A stretch of DNA of 64,000 nucleotides from Halichoerus grypus. Its lineage: Eukaryota > Chordata > Mammalia > Carnivora > Phocidae. Made by a program: the position numbers and the translations under genes. The notes beneath the pieces were generated by a model. That model did not search any database, was not told the DNA's origin, and worked only from the letters and a program-made list of their open reading frames with translations. Below are positions 63,003-64,000 of the stretch, one piece after another. The stretch spans positions 48,119,530 through 48,183,529 of the forward strand of contig NC_135721.1 in assembly GCF_964656455.1 (NCBI RefSeq). The letters are read 5' to 3'. Positions within the stretch are counted from its first letter, which is position 1, and the number at the start of each line of letters is the position of its first letter.

Positions 63003-63167
63003 TTTTTTTTAAGGTTTTATTTATTTGAGTGAGAGCACAAAGGGAAAATGAGAGGGAGAAGCAGACCCCCCGCTGAGCAGAGAGTCCAACGTGGGGCTTG
63101 GTCCCAGGACCTTGAGATCATGACCTGAACTGAAGGCAGACACTTAACTGAGTCACCCAGGAGCCCC
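63003..63167 (-). mobile_element. Carnivore SINE inside L1
   Basis: A reversed SINE with tail AAGGTTTTATTTATTTGAGT and head 'gtcacccaggagcccct'. It is flanked by TATCCTTT-type repeats of the L1 text. Confidence 0.88.
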
Positions 63168-63461
63168 TATCCTTTCTTTTATTGATGTGATGTATCATGT
63201 TAATTGTTTTGCAAATATTGAACAAACCTTGCATCCTGGGGGTAAATCCCACTTGATCGTGGTGTATACTTTTTTAAATGTATTGTTGGATTTGGTTTCC
63301 TAATATTTGGTGATGGTTTTTACATCTATATTCATGAGATATTGGCTTGTGTGTTTTTTTTTGGTAGTGTCTATCTGGTGTTGGTATCAGGGTAATGCTG
63401 GCCTCATAGAATGAATTTGGAAGTTTTCATTCCTCTTCCATTTTTTTAAGAATAGTTTGAG

Positions 63462-63665
63462 GGGCACCTGGGTGGCTCAGTCGTTAAGCGTCTGCCTTCG
63501 GCTCAGGTCATGATCCCGGGGTCCTGGGATCGAGCCCCGCATCGGGCTCCCTGCTCAGCCGGGAGCCTGCTTCTCCCGCTCCCACTCCCCTTGCTTGTGT
63601 TCCCTCTCTCGCTGTGTCTCTCTGTCAAATAAATAAAAAATAAAATCTTAAAAAAAAAAAAAAAA
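63462..63665 (+). mobile_element. Carnivore SINE inside L1, with target-site duplication
   Basis: A full SINE with a long A-run. The perfect duplication AAGAATAGTTTGAG is at 63448-63461 and 63666-63679. Confidence 0.95.
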
Positions 63666-64000
63666 AAGAATAGTTTGAGAAGAGTACGTATTAACTCTTC
63701 TTTAAATGTTTGGTAGAATTCTCCTATGAAGCCATCTGGTCCTGGACTTTTGTTTGTTGGGAGTTTTTTGATCACTGATTCAATTTCATTTTTGGTAATT
63801 GCTCTGTTCAAATCTTCTATTTCTTCTTTAGTTTTGATAGGTTATATGTTTCCTGGAATTTACCCATTTCTTCTAAGTTGTCCAAATTGTTGGCATATGT
63901 TTTCATAATATTCTGTTACAAGTATATTTCTGTGATGTTGGTTGTTATTTTTCCTCTTTCACTAGTGATTTTGAGTTTTTTTTTTAAATGAGTCTGGCTA

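Larger units (their letters stand above)
60650..64000 (-). mobile_element. Carnivore L1, 3' part, runs off the window
   Basis: The 3' end is at the left ('ccagtataattaacatagtc') and the ORF2 region continues to the window end. SINEs are inserted at 63003-63167 and 63462-63665. A GT/TA microsatellite is at about 61041-61085. From 61171 to 62964 it matches the upstream L1 almost base for base; outside that tract the two differ clearly. Confidence 0.9.

Noticed and set aside
34651..64000. TET3, expected next to BOLA3 from human gene order
   Set aside because: No TET3 exon or recognisable 3' UTR was seen. The intergenic region here is expanded by L1s and pseudogenes, so TET3 probably lies beyond the window.

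Overview
This is intron-rich mammalian DNA from a carnivore, most likely an arctoid (bear, seal or mustelid group) rather than a canid or felid. The evidence is more than 20 copies of the carnivore tRNA-derived SINE. Its head reads GCGCCTGGGTGGCTCAGT and its tail ends in a CT-rich stretch, then TCAAATAAATAAATAAA. Several L1 copies also carry the carnivore-type 3' end. The arctoid placement rests on my memory of SINE consensus sequences and is inference.

Two real protein genes are present, both on the + strand and both reconstructed exon by exon. MOB1A (coding 786-16042, six coding exons, 216 codons) encodes the MOB1 co-activator of LATS/NDR kinases in the Hippo pathway. BOLA3 (coding 25600-34467, four exons, 110 codons) encodes the mitochondrial BolA-family iron-sulfur cluster factor. 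Their order and orientation match the MOB1A-BOLA3 neighbourhood of human 2p13. The two genes have separate CpG-rich promoters and unrelated jobs, so there is no operon-like relationship.

Layout: 1-335, old L1 3' end; 430-1170, CpG island and MOB1A exon 1; 800-15964, MOB1A introns with SINEs, old L1 pieces, a hAT element and an LTR-like repeat; 16043-about 19600, MOB1A 3' UTR; 21158-23022, an L1 insertion with clean target-site duplications; 25200-26100, BOLA3 CpG island; 25654-34401, BOLA3 introns; 34.6-39.9 kb, intergenic DNA with two CpG-rich patches; 39.9-44.3 kb, an L1 broken by SINEs; 46.7-49.75 kb, an RPS13 processed pseudogene (+) and an FNBP1 processed pseudogene (-) plus short duplicated scraps of the latter; 52.3-52.9 kb, a SINE cluster; 52.9-58.6 kb, a nearly full-span L1; 60.6-64 kb, another L1 running off the window.

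I see no undescribed biological system. The points most worth checking are: a 1.8-kb nearly identical tract shared by two otherwise diverged L1s (53401-55193 and 61171-62964), which looks like gene conversion or an assembly effect; a Pro-to-Leu codon beside a zinc-binding Cys of MOB1A; a SINE with an L1 3' terminus attached to its tail; an inverted duplication in MOB1A intron 1; and the rearranged FNBP1 pseudogene scraps.
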